DNA of 64,000 bases from Desulfobaccales bacterium (GTDB taxonomy: Bacteria; Desulfobacterota; Desulfobaccia; Desulfobaccales; 0-14-0-80-60-11), in assembly GCA_037481655.1 (NCBI GenBank), contig JBBFLF010000007.1, positions 1 through 64,000 on the forward strand, read 5' to 3'. Numbering within the stretch: position 1 is the first letter of the stretch; each line of letters opens with the position of its first letter. Below are positions 34,972-43,068 of the stretch, piece after piece. The position numbers and the translations under genes are program-made. A model generated the notes under the pieces. It ran no database searches. It worked only from the letters and a program-made list of their open reading frames with translations, and was not told where the DNA came from.

Positions 34972-35052
34972 CTCCTCCCCACCCCCTTCACGGGGTGGGG
35001 GGAGTGGGCTCGGGAGAGGGGCAGGGGGCCACGCTCCCTGGCCCCCTCTCCC
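34972..35052. repeat. Composite palindromic intergenic repeat, copy 2
   Basis: An A-type palindrome (CTCCCCACCCCCTTCACGG against its complement GGGGTGGGGGGAG) is followed by a B-type palindrome (GGGAGAGGGGC...GCCCCCTCTCCC around CACGCTCC, 35012-35052). It is almost identical to 35215-35296, making an 80-nt direct repeat 243 nt apart. It follows the der stop. Confidence 0.8.
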
Positions 35053-35168
35053 GCCACTACGGGAAAAGATTCGCCGGCTCTTGGGCTTGCTCCATAAACC
35101 TTCCTGGGTTAACCCCCTTGGCCGCGGGTTCGAACTTTCACTCTCCTTTGCGGCAGGACTTATTTGAT

Positions 35169-35296
35169 GAGGGGAGGGCCGGGGGAGCGGTGGCTCCCCC
35201 GCCCTCCCCTCAGGCTCCCCTCCCCACCCCCTTCACGGGGTGGGGGGAGAGGGCTCGGGAGAGGGGCAGGGGGCCACGCTCCCTGGCCCCTCTCCC
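35169..35296. repeat. Composite palindromic intergenic repeat, copy 3
   Basis: Three palindromes in a row: C-type (GAGGGGAGGG...CCCTCCCCTC around GCGGTGGC, 35169-35211), A-type (35215-35250) and B-type (35257-35296). Types A and B duplicate copy 2; type C reappears only in copy 4 at 48035-48079. The region between copies 2 and 3 shows no gene. Confidence 0.8.
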
Positions 35297-35329
35297 GACA
35301 CCTATAAATAAGGAAAAGGGGCAAAAATC

Positions 35330-35359
35330 CCTGAGCCCTCAGGCCTGGCGGCTTTTTTT
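35330..35359 (+). terminator. Weak intrinsic terminator candidate before arsR
   Basis: CCTGA-GCCC-TCAGG (35330-35343) is followed 9 nt later by seven T residues (35353-35359); AGCC/GGCT can extend pairing toward the T-run. It would separate the der transcript from arsR. Confidence 0.4.
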
Positions 35360-35390
35360 GTTGGCCGGGGGGAAATTCTTTCCTTCCCCC

Positions 35391-35419
35391 TTGACGCCGC
35401 CAGACTGAGTCAGTAATAT
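35391..35419 (+). promoter_or_regulatory. arsR promoter, probably giving a leaderless mRNA
   Basis: TTGACG (35391-35396) and TAATAT (35414-35419) are separated by exactly 17 nt. Transcription would begin about 35425-35427, and the arsR ATG is at 35427. No ribosome binding site precedes that ATG. Confidence 0.65.
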
Positions 35420-35442
35420 TGTTGCAATGATGCGAAACAATA
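35417..35442. promoter_or_regulatory. Operator-like inverted repeat over the arsR start codon
   Basis: TATTGTT (35417-35423) and AACAATA (35436-35442) are perfect inverted repeats. The interval overlaps the -10 box, the predicted transcript start and the first codons of arsR. It shares the core TTGCAAT followed by CG with the site at 35834-35853. Autorepression is inferred. Confidence 0.6.
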
Positions 35443-35801
35443 CGAAAACTGAAGGCCCGAGCCCCGAAGAGCGCCTGTGGGAGCTGCAGGCGGATATCTG
35501 CCAGACCCTGGCCAACCCCAAGCGCCTGCAGATCCTGGCCCTGCTCAAGGACCAAAAGGAGCTCTCGGTGGGCGAGATGGTGCGGGCCCTGAAAATCCCC
35601 AAGCCCAACCTCTCCCAGCACTTGGCCCTCATGCGGCAGAAGGGCATCCTCAGGGCCCGGCGTCAGGGCACGGTCATTTACTACCGCCTGGCCACCCCGG
35701 CGATCACCGCGGCCTGCGAGGTGATGCGCCAGGTGCTCCTGCAGGCCCTGCAGGAAAAAGGGGAGCTCTCGGCCCGGCTGGAGATAGCCGTTGAGGGCTG
35801 A
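35427..35801 (+). CDS. ArsR-family winged-helix repressor
   Basis: A 124-residue winged-helix regulator: CQTLANPKRLQILALLKDQ, LSVGEMVRALKIPKPNLSQHL (recognition helix) and GTVIYYRLATPAITAACEVM (wing and dimer helix). The metal-site ELCVCDL motif of ArsR/SmtB sensors is absent (ELSVGEM instead). Only two cysteines are present, in the first helix and in the last helix region (Cys24 and about Cys98), so a thiol/redox or other signal is more likely than a classical metal site. It is probably autoregulated and controls the polyferredoxin gene downstream, which carries a matching operator. Confidence 0.92.
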   Translation: MMRNNTKTEGPSPEERLWELQADICQTLANPKRLQILALLKDQKELSVGEMVRALKIPKPNLSQHLALMRQKGILRARRQGTVIYYRLATPAITAACEVMRQVLLQALQEKGELSARLEIAVEG

Positions 35802-35833
35802 GAGTTGAGGCTGACAAAATTTTTTCCCGATAT

Positions 35834-35853
35834 TATTGCAATATTTCGCAATA
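35834..35853. promoter_or_regulatory. Second operator-like inverted repeat, upstream of polyferredoxin gene
   Basis: TATTGC (35834-35839) and GCAATA (35848-35853) are inverted repeats around AATATTTC, 22 nt before the polyferredoxin start. The TTGCAAT and following CG align with the arsR operator, supporting one shared repressor. Confidence 0.55.
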
Positions 35854-35875
35854 ACTTAATAAAGGAGGTATGCTC

Positions 35876-36622
35876 GTGTCCTGCAATCCTGTGCACCCTT
35901 TCCCGGGGCTTGACCCCGTGGAGTCCTCTTCCGGCCCTGGCGTCCGGACCCTGCCGTCCCGGTTTTCCCAGGCGCTGGCTACCCGGCGACGCCGGCAGAT
36001 GGTCCTGGGCGCCCTCTTCCCGGTGATCGTGGCCGCGGGCTGGCTCTCTCCCCTGGTGGGCTTTTTCATCCCTTTATGCATGGCCCTGGGCTTGGGGCTG
36101 GCGGCCTTTCACGGCCGCACCTGGTGCGACTGGCTCTGCCCCCGGGGTTCCTTTGAGGACGCCTGGCTGGCCCGCCTCAGCCGCAACACCCGCATCCCGG
36201 AGGTCTTCCGCCGGGTTCCCCTCCGGCTGGCGGTCCTGGCTTTCCTGATGGCCATGCTCACCTGGCAGCTCCTCGTGCGCTGGCCGGATCCCTACGCCAT
36301 CGGCGCCTTCTTCGTCCTGCTCCTCACTGTCACCACGGCGGTGGCGGTGGTCCTGGGGGTGATCTATCACCCGCGGACCTGGTGTTACCTCTGCCCCATC
36401 GGCACCTTGGCCCATTGGCTGGGGAAAAATCGCCGCCCCCTCGCGTTGGCGGCAGAACAGTGCACCACCTGCCAGCTCTGCACCCGGCGCTGCCCCATGC
36501 AGCTGGCGCCGGTGGCCCTGAAGGCGGCGCCCCGGATGCCCTCGGGCGGCGACTGCCTCAAATGCGGGCTGTGTGTGGCCACCTGTCCCCGGCAAGCCCT
36601 GAGCTTTGAGAAGGCGGCCTGA
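35876..36622 (+). CDS. Membrane polyferredoxin (NapH/NosR-like 4Fe-4S protein)
   Basis: A 248-residue membrane protein with four or five hydrophobic segments and two CxxxCP motifs typical of the NapH/NosR/RdxA group (TWCDWLCPRG; TWCYLCPIGTLAHW). Two cytoplasmic-type 4Fe-4S clusters follow: CTTCQLCTRRCP and CLKCGLCVATCP. It likely moves electrons between the membrane pool and a soluble partner; the partner is unknown. GTG at 35876 is the start because AAAGGAGG lies 7 nt before it; the ATG at 35870 is too close to that site. An ArsR-type gene and operator precede it. Confidence 0.9.
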   Translation: MSCNPVHPFPGLDPVESSSGPGVRTLPSRFSQALATRRRRQMVLGALFPVIVAAGWLSPLVGFFIPLCMALGLGLAAFHGRTWCDWLCPRGSFEDAWLARLSRNTRIPEVFRRVPLRLAVLAFLMAMLTWQLLVRWPDPYAIGAFFVLLLTVTTAVAVVLGVIYHPRTWCYLCPIGTLAHWLGKNRRPLALAAEQCTTCQLCTRRCPMQLAPVALKAAPRMPSGGDCLKCGLCVATCPRQALSFEKAA

Positions 36623-36641
36623 AGTGCGGACGGACACCAGG

Positions 36642-36742
36642 GGCGAGGGCTGCCAGGCTCTCGCCTCCCTGGCCGTAGTGAGGAATGCCAGAGGTGAGGT
36701 AGGAAAAAAGAGGTGTGTCTCCGGAAAGCGCAGCTTTCCCGG
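36642..36742. terminator. Two hairpins between polyferredoxin and the minus-strand unknown gene
   Basis: GGCGAG (36642-36647) pairs with CTCGCC (36660-36665) with further pairing inside. CCGGAAAGC (36721-36729) pairs with GCTTTCCCGG (36733-36742) with one bulged C and loop GCA. Neither has a strong T-run. They lie between converging genes, so a transcript-end role is likely. Confidence 0.4.
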
Positions 36743-36782
36743 ATAACGGTGAGCAGCGGGGAAGCAGACGGTTTTGACCGCC

Positions 36783-37070
36783 TCAGGCCTTGACCAGGCG
36801 CAGACTCGGAGTCTCCGGCGGCCGGCGGTGCCGTTCCTTGCCCTTCTTCAGCACGTTTTTCATCCGGAGACCGTTGAGGAGGAAATAGGCGATGACGGCC
36901 CGCTCCCAGGAGCGGTCGGGTTCATCCCCGGCCATTCTGTTTTTGTAGTGCTCCAGGAGGTGGTGCCAGTCCGAGTCGTCGAGAGCCAAGACCCGATCCG
37001 CAATCATTTCAATTGCTTCAGGAATCATAGAGGGCATATCGTCCGTGGGCGGGGTTTCCTTCATGGACAC
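36783..37070 (-). CDS. Small protein of unknown function, 95 aa
   Basis: Begins MSMKETPPTDDMPSMIPEAI and continues with DRVLALDDSDWHHLLEHYKN, RSWERAVIAYFLLNGLRMK and a basic tail (KKGKERHRRPP). Predicted all-helical and soluble. I do not recognise a family. The size, charge pattern and good coding composition support a real gene. It is 53 nt downstream of the creatininase-family gene on the same strand. Confidence 0.6.
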   Translation of the reverse strand: MSMKETPPTDDMPSMIPEAIEMIADRVLALDDSDWHHLLEHYKNRMAGDEPDRSWERAVIAYFLLNGLRMKNVLKKGKERHRRPPETPSLRLVKA

Positions 37071-37123
37071 CCCTCATGTTTACTAAACCTGGCCCTAATG
37101 TCAAGAAAAAGATGGTGCAAGAG

Positions 37124-37858
37124 TTACAAGCCCGGCATTTTTTCCAGGCTGTCGATAACCTCGCATAATCGTTGGGTTTCTGCCTCCAGAAGCGCCTCCC
37201 CCTGCTCTGGGGTGGCCCTGGCCGGATCCCCCCACACCCCCCCGGGCCAAAAGCGCCGCTTGTCCCGGACGAGGAGATAGCGGGGAAAGGCGGGCCACTC
37301 CGCCGGCCCCCGCCCTTGGACCAGCTCCGGCCGGCAGGCCAGCATCAGGGCGGTCTCCACCTCCCCGGCGTGGGCGTCCCCTTTGGTGGCCACCAGCTCC
37401 GGCCGGGCCGCCAGCACTTCCCGGAGGAGCTCCAGGATGTTCACCACCGCCACCCGGAGGTCCGGAAGCTCCGCCAATAACGCCTCCCCGGCATCGGTGA
37501 GCATGGCCATATGGGTGCCGCCGGCGTGGCCGCTTAAAATCAGGAGGCGAGTGAAGCCTTGGCGGTGAAACTCCCGGCCCAGATCCAGGATCACGGCCCT
37601 AAGGGTCAGACTGCTCAGGCTGATGGTGCCAGGGTGCTCCGAGGTGGAGCGGCACAGGCCGTAAAACAGGGGCGGGGCCACCAGGACCGGCCGCCGCTGC
37701 TCCACCCGGCGGGCCAGCTCAATGGCGTGGTAGGCGTCGGTCCCCAGAGGCAGATGGGGGCCGTGCTCCTCCACCGAGCCCACCGGCAGCAGCACCGTCT
37801 GGGTCTTCTCCCGCCACTCGGCCAAGGCGGGCATGGTCAGATCCGCCCAGTGGGGCAT
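37124..37858 (-). CDS. Creatininase-family amidohydrolase
   Basis: A 244-residue metal-dependent amidase-fold protein. Metal-site blocks are VLLPVGSVEEHGPHLPLGTD (about 23-42), then a second-shell GTISLSSLTLR, LILSGHAGGTHM and GDAHAGEVETALML. Family members hydrolyse creatinine, formamides of riboflavin/F420-type pathways, or act on mycofactocin precursor. Substrate cannot be assigned; no mycofactocin or F420 genes are nearby. Confidence 0.9.
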   Translation of the reverse strand: MPHWADLTMPALAEWREKTQTVLLPVGSVEEHGPHLPLGTDAYHAIELARRVEQRRPVLVAPPLFYGLCRSTSEHPGTISLSSLTLRAVILDLGREFHRQGFTRLLILSGHAGGTHMAMLTDAGEALLAELPDLRVAVVNILELLREVLAARPELVATKGDAHAGEVETALMLACRPELVQGRGPAEWPAFPRYLLVRDKRRFWPGGVWGDPARATPEQGEALLEAETQRLCEVIDSLEKMPGL

Positions 37859-38093
37859 GGCTCCTCCGTCACGGCGCCTCTTCAGGCATGAGCGTCATAC
37901 GCCCTGCCAAGGCCTCAGCAGCTCCTCCCTCTCGGGCCGGAGGGAAAGGCTGAGGTGAGGTCTGATCCATGAATTCCATGAAAAGGAGCGGGAAATCCTG
38001 GGCTTTTGCCCCCGCTCACCCCCGCCCCTTTTACCCCTTTCCATACCCCTTCCTCCCCTCATCGGCAAGGGGGAATTTTTTGTGAAAAATTTC

Positions 38094-38122
38094 TTGAGAA
38101 AATTTACCGGCCGCGGTATATA
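38094..38122 (+). promoter_or_regulatory. nuo operon promoter
   Basis: TTGAGA (38094-38099) and TATATA (38117-38122) are separated by exactly 17 nt, putting the transcript start near 38129, about 34 nt before the preferred nuoA start. Confidence 0.7.
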
Positions 38123-38162
38123 AGGCGACAGCTTTTGTACTATATTGCACAAGGGGTGGCGC

Positions 38163-38555
38163 TTGGAGATCCCTGAAGCCTTGACGGATTTCTCCTACGT
38201 GTTGGTCTTCCTGGTGGCTGCGGCCCTCTTCGCCCTGGGGCCGCTGATCATCGCCCATTTCATCGCCCCCAGAAGTTTCGGAGCCGCCCGGGATGAGATC
38301 TACGAGTGCGGCATGCCCATCATCGGCGGCGCCTGGGTGCAGGTGGCGGTCATTTATTATCTCTTCGCCCTGCTCTTCCTGGCCTTCGATGTTGACGTGC
38401 TCTTCCTCTTCCCGGTGCTCCTGGCCTACGGCAAGGGCTACGTCTGGCGGGACTTCATCGAAATCACCATCTTCATCGGCATTCTCTCCCTGGTGATTGT
38501 CTATGCCTGGTGCAGGGGGGTCTTCACTTGGAAAAGAAAACCGGAGAACCTCTGA
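38163..38555 (+). CDS. nuoA: Complex I subunit A
   Basis: A 130-residue membrane subunit with three transmembrane helices: [17 protein letters not shown], then [20 protein letters not shown] carrying the conserved FDVD region, then [30 protein letters not shown] is the characteristic loop linked to the quinone site. TTG at 38163 is chosen because AAGGGG lies 6 nt before it; an in-frame TTG at 38145 has no ribosome binding site. First gene of an 11-gene operon; nuoB overlaps its end by 28 nt. Confidence 0.93.
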   Translation: MEIPEALTDFSYVLVFLVAAALFALGPLIIAHFIAPRSFGAARDEIYECGMPIIGGAWVQVAVIYYLFALLFLAFDVDVLFLFPVLLAYGKGYVWRDFIEITIFIGILSLVIVYAWCRGVFTWKRKPENL

Positions 38556-39028
38556 TCCATCTCGGGGTCCTGGAAGAGGCCCTGAATCTGGCCCGGGCCA
38601 ATTCCCTGTGGCCCATGACCTTTGGCTTGGCCTGCTGCGCCATTGAAATGATGGCCGCCGGCGCCGCCCGCTTCGATCTGGACCGCTTCGGGGCCGGCGT
38701 CTTCCGCCCGTCGCCCCGGCAGTGCGACCTGATGATCGTGGCCGGCACCATCTCCAAGAAGATGGGCCCCGCGGTGGTGCGCCTCTATGAGCAGATGCCC
38801 GCGCCCAAGTGGGTCATCGCCATGGGCAACTGCGCCATTTCCGGCGGGCCCTTCTACTACCCCGACATGTATGCCATCGTCCCCGGCGCCGACCTCCTCA
38901 TCCCGGTGGACGTCTACGTGCCGGGCTGCCCGCCCCGGCCGGAAGGCCTCATCGAGGGCATCCTCCTTCTGGAGGAGAAGATCACCGGCCGCGGCCGCTT
39001 GAGGAAATTCCGCGATGTTGCTGAATGA
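38528..39028 (+). CDS. nuoB: Complex I subunit B (N2 cluster)
   Basis: A 166-residue peripheral-arm subunit that binds the terminal 4Fe-4S cluster N2. Ligands are visible in [14 protein letters not shown] (the tandem Cys pair), [12 protein letters not shown] and [16 protein letters not shown] at 38528 is the likely start because AGGGGGG lies 7 nt before it; a GTG at 38510 is an in-frame alternative lacking such a site. The overlap with nuoA indicates coupling. nuoC overlaps its stop by 14 nt. Confidence 0.94.
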   Translation: MEKKTGEPLIHLGVLEEALNLARANSLWPMTFGLACCAIEMMAAGAARFDLDRFGAGVFRPSPRQCDLMIVAGTISKKMGPAVVRLYEQMPAPKWVIAMGNCAISGGPFYYPDMYAIVPGADLLIPVDVYVPGCPPRPEGLIEGILLLEEKITGRGRLRKFRDVAE

Positions 39029-39467
39029 GCTCACCCAGGCCTTGAACCGCCTGAATCTGGCCCAGGTGGCCCCCGGGGACTACGCCAAGACCGGCTGCCA
39101 CCTGGAAGTAGAGGCCGCCCCGGCCCAGATGCCGGACGTGGCCCGGCTGATGCTGGAGAAGGGCTGTTTCCTCGAATCTCTCACCGCGGTGGACTTCCCG
39201 GAGCATTTCACCCTGGTGTATCACTTCAATCATTTCCGGGAGCTCTGCCGCACCGTGGTGCACGCCCAGGTCCCCAAGGAGGCCGCCGCCCCCACCATCA
39301 GCCATATCTACCCGGCGGCCAACTGGTACGAGCGGGAGGTCTATGACCTCTTCGGCCTCACCTTCGCCGGCCACCCGGATATGCGGCGCATCCTGCTGCC
39401 CTTTGAGGCGGATTTCCACCCCTTGCGGAAAAAATTTGCCCCCAGCGAGACCCCGGCCGATGCTTGA
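39015..39467 (+). CDS. nuoC: Complex I subunit C (30 kDa)
   Basis: A 150-residue peripheral-arm subunit. The 30-kDa signature [20 protein letters not shown], followed by [18 protein letters not shown], is complete (about 103-136). No fusion to nuoD: the next gene begins 8 nt before its stop. Helps dock NuoD and shape the quinone cavity. Confidence 0.94.
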   Translation: MLLNELTQALNRLNLAQVAPGDYAKTGCHLEVEAAPAQMPDVARLMLEKGCFLESLTAVDFPEHFTLVYHFNHFRELCRTVVHAQVPKEAAAPTISHIYPAANWYEREVYDLFGLTFAGHPDMRRILLPFEADFHPLRKKFAPSETPADA

Positions 39468-40572
39468 GCGCGGATTGGAAGAAAAGTTCTATGTGTTGAA
39501 TCTGGGCCCCCAGCATCCCAGCACCCACGGCGTGCTCCGGGTGGAGCTGCAGATGGAGGGGGAGTTCATCGTCAAGGCCGACCCGGACATCGGCTACGGC
39601 CACCGCGGCCACGAGCACATGGCGGAGAACCGCAGCTACCTGCAGTTTCTCCCCAATCTGGGCCGGGTGGACTACCTCCATGCCTTGGCCTACAACCAGT
39701 GCTACTGCATGGCGGTGGAGAAGCTCCTGGAGCTCAAGGTGCCGGAGCGGGCCGAATTCATCCGGGTCATCACCTGCGAGCTGAACCGCATCGCTAGCCA
39801 CCTGTTGTGGATCGGCGCCTATCTCCTGGACCTGGGAGCCTTCACCCCCTTCCTCTACTGCTTCGATGACCGGGAAAACATCCTGGACCTCCTGGACCGG
39901 GTCACCGGCTCCCGCCTCACCTATTGCTATTACCGCTTCGGCGGCGTGCCCCGGGACGTGGATGACGACTTCCTCGCCGGCTGCAAGGCCTTCGCCAAGC
40001 GCCTGCGCAGCCGCTACCGGGACTACGAAAACCTGGTGAACAAAAACGTCATCTTCCTGGAGCGCACCAAGGGGATCGGCATTATCAGCCAGGAGCAGTG
40101 CGTCAAATACGGCCTCACCGGCCCCATGGTGCGGGGGAGCGGCATCCCTTACGACATCCGCAAGTGCGAGCCCTACTCCGCCTATCCGCTCTTTGACTTT
40201 GAAATCCCCGTGGGCACCACCGGCGACATCTACGACCGCTACATGGTGCGCTACCGGGAGATGGAGCAGAGCCTGCGCATCATCGAGCAGGCGGTGGACA
40301 AGATTCCTTCCGGTCCCATCATGGCGGAGAAGGTGCCCAAGCGCATCAAGCCCGCGCCCGGCGAGGTCTACACCGCGGTGGAGGCGGCCCGGGGCGAGTT
40401 CGGCATTTATCTGGTGAGCCAGGGCGACACCAATCCTTACCGGCTGAAACTGCGGGTGCCTTCCTTTGGAAATTTGAGCATCCTGCCGGAGATCGCGGTG
40501 GACACCCTGGTGGCGGACCTGGTGGCCATCCTGGGCTCCATCGACGTGGTGGTGCCAGAAATCGACCGTTAG
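39460..40572 (+). CDS. nuoD: Complex I subunit D (49 kDa)
   Basis: A 370-residue peripheral-arm subunit lining the quinone chamber. It shows LNLGPQHPSTHGVLRVELQM with the quinone-binding histidine, DIGYGHRGHEHMAENRSYLQ, FIRVITCELNRIASHLLWIG and RGSGIPYDIRKCEPYSAY. The C-terminal Asp-rich part lacks hydrogenase Ni-ligand cysteines, as expected for complex I rather than a hydrogenase. ATG at 39460 overlaps nuoC. Confidence 0.96.
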   Translation: MLERGLEEKFYVLNLGPQHPSTHGVLRVELQMEGEFIVKADPDIGYGHRGHEHMAENRSYLQFLPNLGRVDYLHALAYNQCYCMAVEKLLELKVPERAEFIRVITCELNRIASHLLWIGAYLLDLGAFTPFLYCFDDRENILDLLDRVTGSRLTYCYYRFGGVPRDVDDDFLAGCKAFAKRLRSRYRDYENLVNKNVIFLERTKGIGIISQEQCVKYGLTGPMVRGSGIPYDIRKCEPYSAYPLFDFEIPVGTTGDIYDRYMVRYREMEQSLRIIEQAVDKIPSGPIMAEKVPKRIKPAPGEVYTAVEAARGEFGIYLVSQGDTNPYRLKLRVPSFGNLSILPEIAVDTLVADLVAILGSIDVVVPEIDR

Positions 40573-40598
40573 CGACCTCATAACGACAGGCTGAACCT

Positions 40599-41567
40599 AT
40601 GGCGACCGCAGCGCAAAGTGTGAGTATCTTCGGCATGATCGCCGGGCTCATCGGGGTCATGGCCCTGGTGGCGGTGAACGCCCTCTTTCTCATCTGGATG
40701 GAGCGCAAGGTCTCGGCCCACATGCAGCTCCGCCCCGGTCCCATGGAAGTGGGCTGGCACGGCGCCATCCAGACCATCGCCGACGCCTTGAAGCTCTTGG
40801 GCAAGGAGCTCATCACCCCCCGGGACGTGGACAAGCCCGTGTATCTGGCCGCGCCTATCGTCATCTTTCTCCCGGTGCTCGTCTCCTTTCTGGTGATCCC
40901 CTTCTCCCAGAACCTCATCATCCGGGACATGAATGTGGGGGTGCTCCTCATCCTCTCCTTTGCCGCCCTCACGGTCCTGGCCATCCTCATGGCGGGCTGG
41001 GCCTCCAACAACAAATACGCCGTCTTCGGGGCCATCCGCTCCGTGGCCCAGAACGTGGCCTATGAGATCCCGCTGCTCATCACCCTGATGAGCGTCATCC
41101 TCATGGTGGGGTCCTTCCGGCTGACGGACATCGTGGCGGCCCAAAGCCGCATCTGGTTCGTGTTCCTGCAGCCTATTGCCTTCATCCTCTACATCATCTG
41201 CGCCACCGCCGAAACCAACCGGGCCCCCTTTGACCTCCCCGAGGCCGAATCCGAGTTGGTGGCCGGCTTCCACACCGAATATTCCGGCATGCGCTTCGCC
41301 CTCTTTTTCCTGGCGGAGTACACCAACATGTTCATCGTGGCGGCCCTGGCCACCATCTTCTTCCTGGGCGGCTGGCGGGGGCCCTTTTTGCCCGGCATCG
41401 TCTGGTTCCTGATCAAGGTCTACGCCATCATCTTTCTCATCATGTGGTTCCGCTGGACCTTCCCCCGGGTGCGGTTCGACCAGCTCATCACGTTGTCCTG
41501 GAAGATCCTCATCCCCTTGGCCCTGGCGAACCTCATTGTCACTGCCTTTGTCCTGAAACTGGTGTAA
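40599..41567 (+). CDS. nuoH: Complex I subunit H
   Basis: A 322-residue membrane subunit with eight or nine helices forming the heel of complex I and much of the quinone channel. Motifs: [20 protein letters not shown] and the later [20 protein letters not shown] acidic loop essential for coupling, followed by [15 protein letters not shown]. The start codon ATG is 27 nt after nuoD. Confidence 0.96.
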   Translation: MATAAQSVSIFGMIAGLIGVMALVAVNALFLIWMERKVSAHMQLRPGPMEVGWHGAIQTIADALKLLGKELITPRDVDKPVYLAAPIVIFLPVLVSFLVIPFSQNLIIRDMNVGVLLILSFAALTVLAILMAGWASNNKYAVFGAIRSVAQNVAYEIPLLITLMSVILMVGSFRLTDIVAAQSRIWFVFLQPIAFILYIICATAETNRAPFDLPEAESELVAGFHTEYSGMRFALFFLAEYTNMFIVAALATIFFLGGWRGPFLPGIVWFLIKVYAIIFLIMWFRWTFPRVRFDQLITLSWKILIPLALANLIVTAFVLKLV

Positions 41568-41602
41568 CCGGCATGAGTGCTCACGTGAAGGTGTCCTGAC
41601 CT

Positions 41603-42226
41603 ATGACCAGTTACGTGAAAGAGATTCTGACGGGGTTCTACAGCCTGCTGGCCGGCATGGGCGTCACCATCCGTTACTTTGTCAAGCCCATCGTCACGGT
41701 GCAGTATCCCCGGGAAAAGCTCCAGATGAGCCCGGCCTACCGGGGGCACACCGAGTTCGTCCTGGACCCGGAGACCCAAACGCACCGCTGCATCGCCTGC
41801 GAGCTCTGCTCCCGCACCTGCCCCTCCCAGCTCATCCACCTGGAGGGGGTGAAGGTGGGGAAAAAGAAGCTCCCCAGCAAGTACGTGATTGAGTATCACC
41901 TCTGCAGCCTCTGCGGCCTCTGTGTGGAGGTCTGCCCCACCCAGGCCCTGCAGTTCTCCAAGGAGTACCGCCTGGCGGGGTACTCCCGGCAGGATGCGGT
42001 CATTGATGTCTTTGCCCGCATGCAGGCCCAGCAGCGGCGCCTGGGCTGGCCGGTGACCCCTATCCCCGAACCCCAGCCCGAGGCCGAGGGCGAAGCCGAG
42101 GCCAAGCCCAAACCGGCCAAGGCCAAGCCGGCGGCCAAAAAGGCGGAGAAGCCGGCTGAGGCTGAAGCCGCCCCGGCGGCCCCTGAGACCCCGGCCACCC
42201 CGGCGGAGGAGGAGGAAAAGTCATGA
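41603..42226 (+). CDS. nuoI: Complex I subunit I with Ala/Lys/Glu-rich tail
   Basis: A 207-residue 2[4Fe-4S] subunit linking the soluble arm to cluster N2. The clusters bind at HRCIACELCSRTCPSQ and LCSLCGLCVEVCPTQ. Residues 1-150 are the normal NuoI. Residues about 155-207 are an added low-complexity tail, mostly Glu, Ala, Lys and Pro (PKPAKAKPAAKKAEKPAE). The tail has no known function; repetitive composition suggests a flexible tether. It overlaps nuoJ by ATGA. Confidence 0.95.
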   Translation: MTSYVKEILTGFYSLLAGMGVTIRYFVKPIVTVQYPREKLQMSPAYRGHTEFVLDPETQTHRCIACELCSRTCPSQLIHLEGVKVGKKKLPSKYVIEYHLCSLCGLCVEVCPTQALQFSKEYRLAGYSRQDAVIDVFARMQAQQRRLGWPVTPIPEPQPEAEGEAEAKPKPAKAKPAAKKAEKPAEAEAAPAAPETPATPAEEEEKS

Positions 42227-42732
42227 GCCTGCTCGTCGCCACCTTGAGCTTCTACCTGGTGGTGGCCGCCACCGTGGTGGGCGCGGTCATCGCCGTGGCC
42301 GCCAGAAACATCTTCCACAACGTCCTGGGGCTGGCCCTCTCCCTCATCGGCGTGGCGGGGCTCTTCCTCTATCTCAACAGCCCCTTTGTGGCCCTGATGC
42401 AGATCCTCATCTACGTGGGCGCCATCACCATCGCCATCTGCTTTGCCATCATGCTCTCCCAGCCCCTGTATCTGCCGGCGCCGCCCCGGAACCCCTTAAA
42501 GATCCAGGGCGCCGCCTTCGGGGCCGGGCTGATCTTCATCTTCCTGGGCCTGCTCACCCGCCAGACCGTCTGGACCCCGGCGGCGGAGCGGGTCAACGAC
42601 TGGTCCATCACCACCATCGGCCACTACCTGCTCACCCAGTATGTGGTCATCTTTGAACTCATCTCGCTCCTGCTTCTCGTGGCCATGCTGGGCGCCATCG
42701 TCACCGCCCGGGGCGGCCGGGGCAGCGCGTAG
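42223..42732 (+). CDS. nuoJ: Complex I subunit J
   Basis: A 169-residue membrane subunit with five helices: FYLVVAATVVGAVIAVAARN, ALSLIGVAGLFLYLNSPFVA, LIYVGAITIAICFAIMLS (containing the pi-bulge region), GAGLIFIFLGLLT and YVVIFELISLLLLVAMLGAI. It starts within the nuoI stop (ATGA) and ends 16 nt before nuoK. Confidence 0.94.
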   Translation: MSLLVATLSFYLVVAATVVGAVIAVAARNIFHNVLGLALSLIGVAGLFLYLNSPFVALMQILIYVGAITIAICFAIMLSQPLYLPAPPRNPLKIQGAAFGAGLIFIFLGLLTRQTVWTPAAERVNDWSITTIGHYLLTQYVVIFELISLLLLVAMLGAIVTARGGRGSA

Positions 42733-42748
42733 GAAAGGGGGCCGCCGG

Positions 42749-43066
42749 ATGGCTGCTTTCAACCAGTTAAACACCTATCTCTATCTGGCCGTCATCCTCT
42801 TCTGCCTGGGGCTCTACGGGGTGCTCTCCCGGCGCAACCTCATCGCGGTGCTCATCTCCGTGGAGCTCATGCTCAACGCCGCCAGCATCAACTTCATGGC
42901 CTTCAACCGCTTCCTGGCGCCGCACCCGGCGGTGGGCCAGATCGTGGCGTTGTTCATCATGGCGGTGGCCGCGGCGGAAGCCGCCATCGCCCTGAGCATC
43001 ATCGTGGCCCTGTATCGCAAACTCAAATCCATTAACATTGAACAAGCCAACGAGCTGAGGGGTTAA
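42749..43066 (+). CDS. nuoK: Complex I subunit K
   Basis: A 105-residue three-helix membrane subunit. The two conserved membrane carboxylates are visible as the Glu in LISVELMLNAASINFMAF and the Glu in MAVAAAEAAIALSIIVALY. The ATG at 42749 is preceded by AAAGGGGG; the upstream in-frame extension belongs to nuoJ out of frame and is rejected. Confidence 0.96.
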   Translation: MAAFNQLNTYLYLAVILFCLGLYGVLSRRNLIAVLISVELMLNAASINFMAFNRFLAPHPAVGQIVALFIMAVAAAEAAIALSIIVALYRKLKSINIEQANELRG

Positions 43067-43068
43067 GC

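Noticed and set aside
35090-35160. Degenerate tRNA suggested by a GGGTTCGAAC stretch
   Set aside because: No acceptor, D-arm or anticodon stem can be drawn around it.
34972-35296. Insertion sequence remnant between der and arsR
   Set aside because: No transposase coding fragments or target-site duplication are visible; the palindromes match other intergenic copies instead.
39460-40572. NuoD as a hydrogenase large subunit (energy-converting hydrogenase operon)
   Set aside because: The paired CxxC nickel ligands are absent and nuoH, nuoJ, nuoK and nuoN are all of the complex I type.
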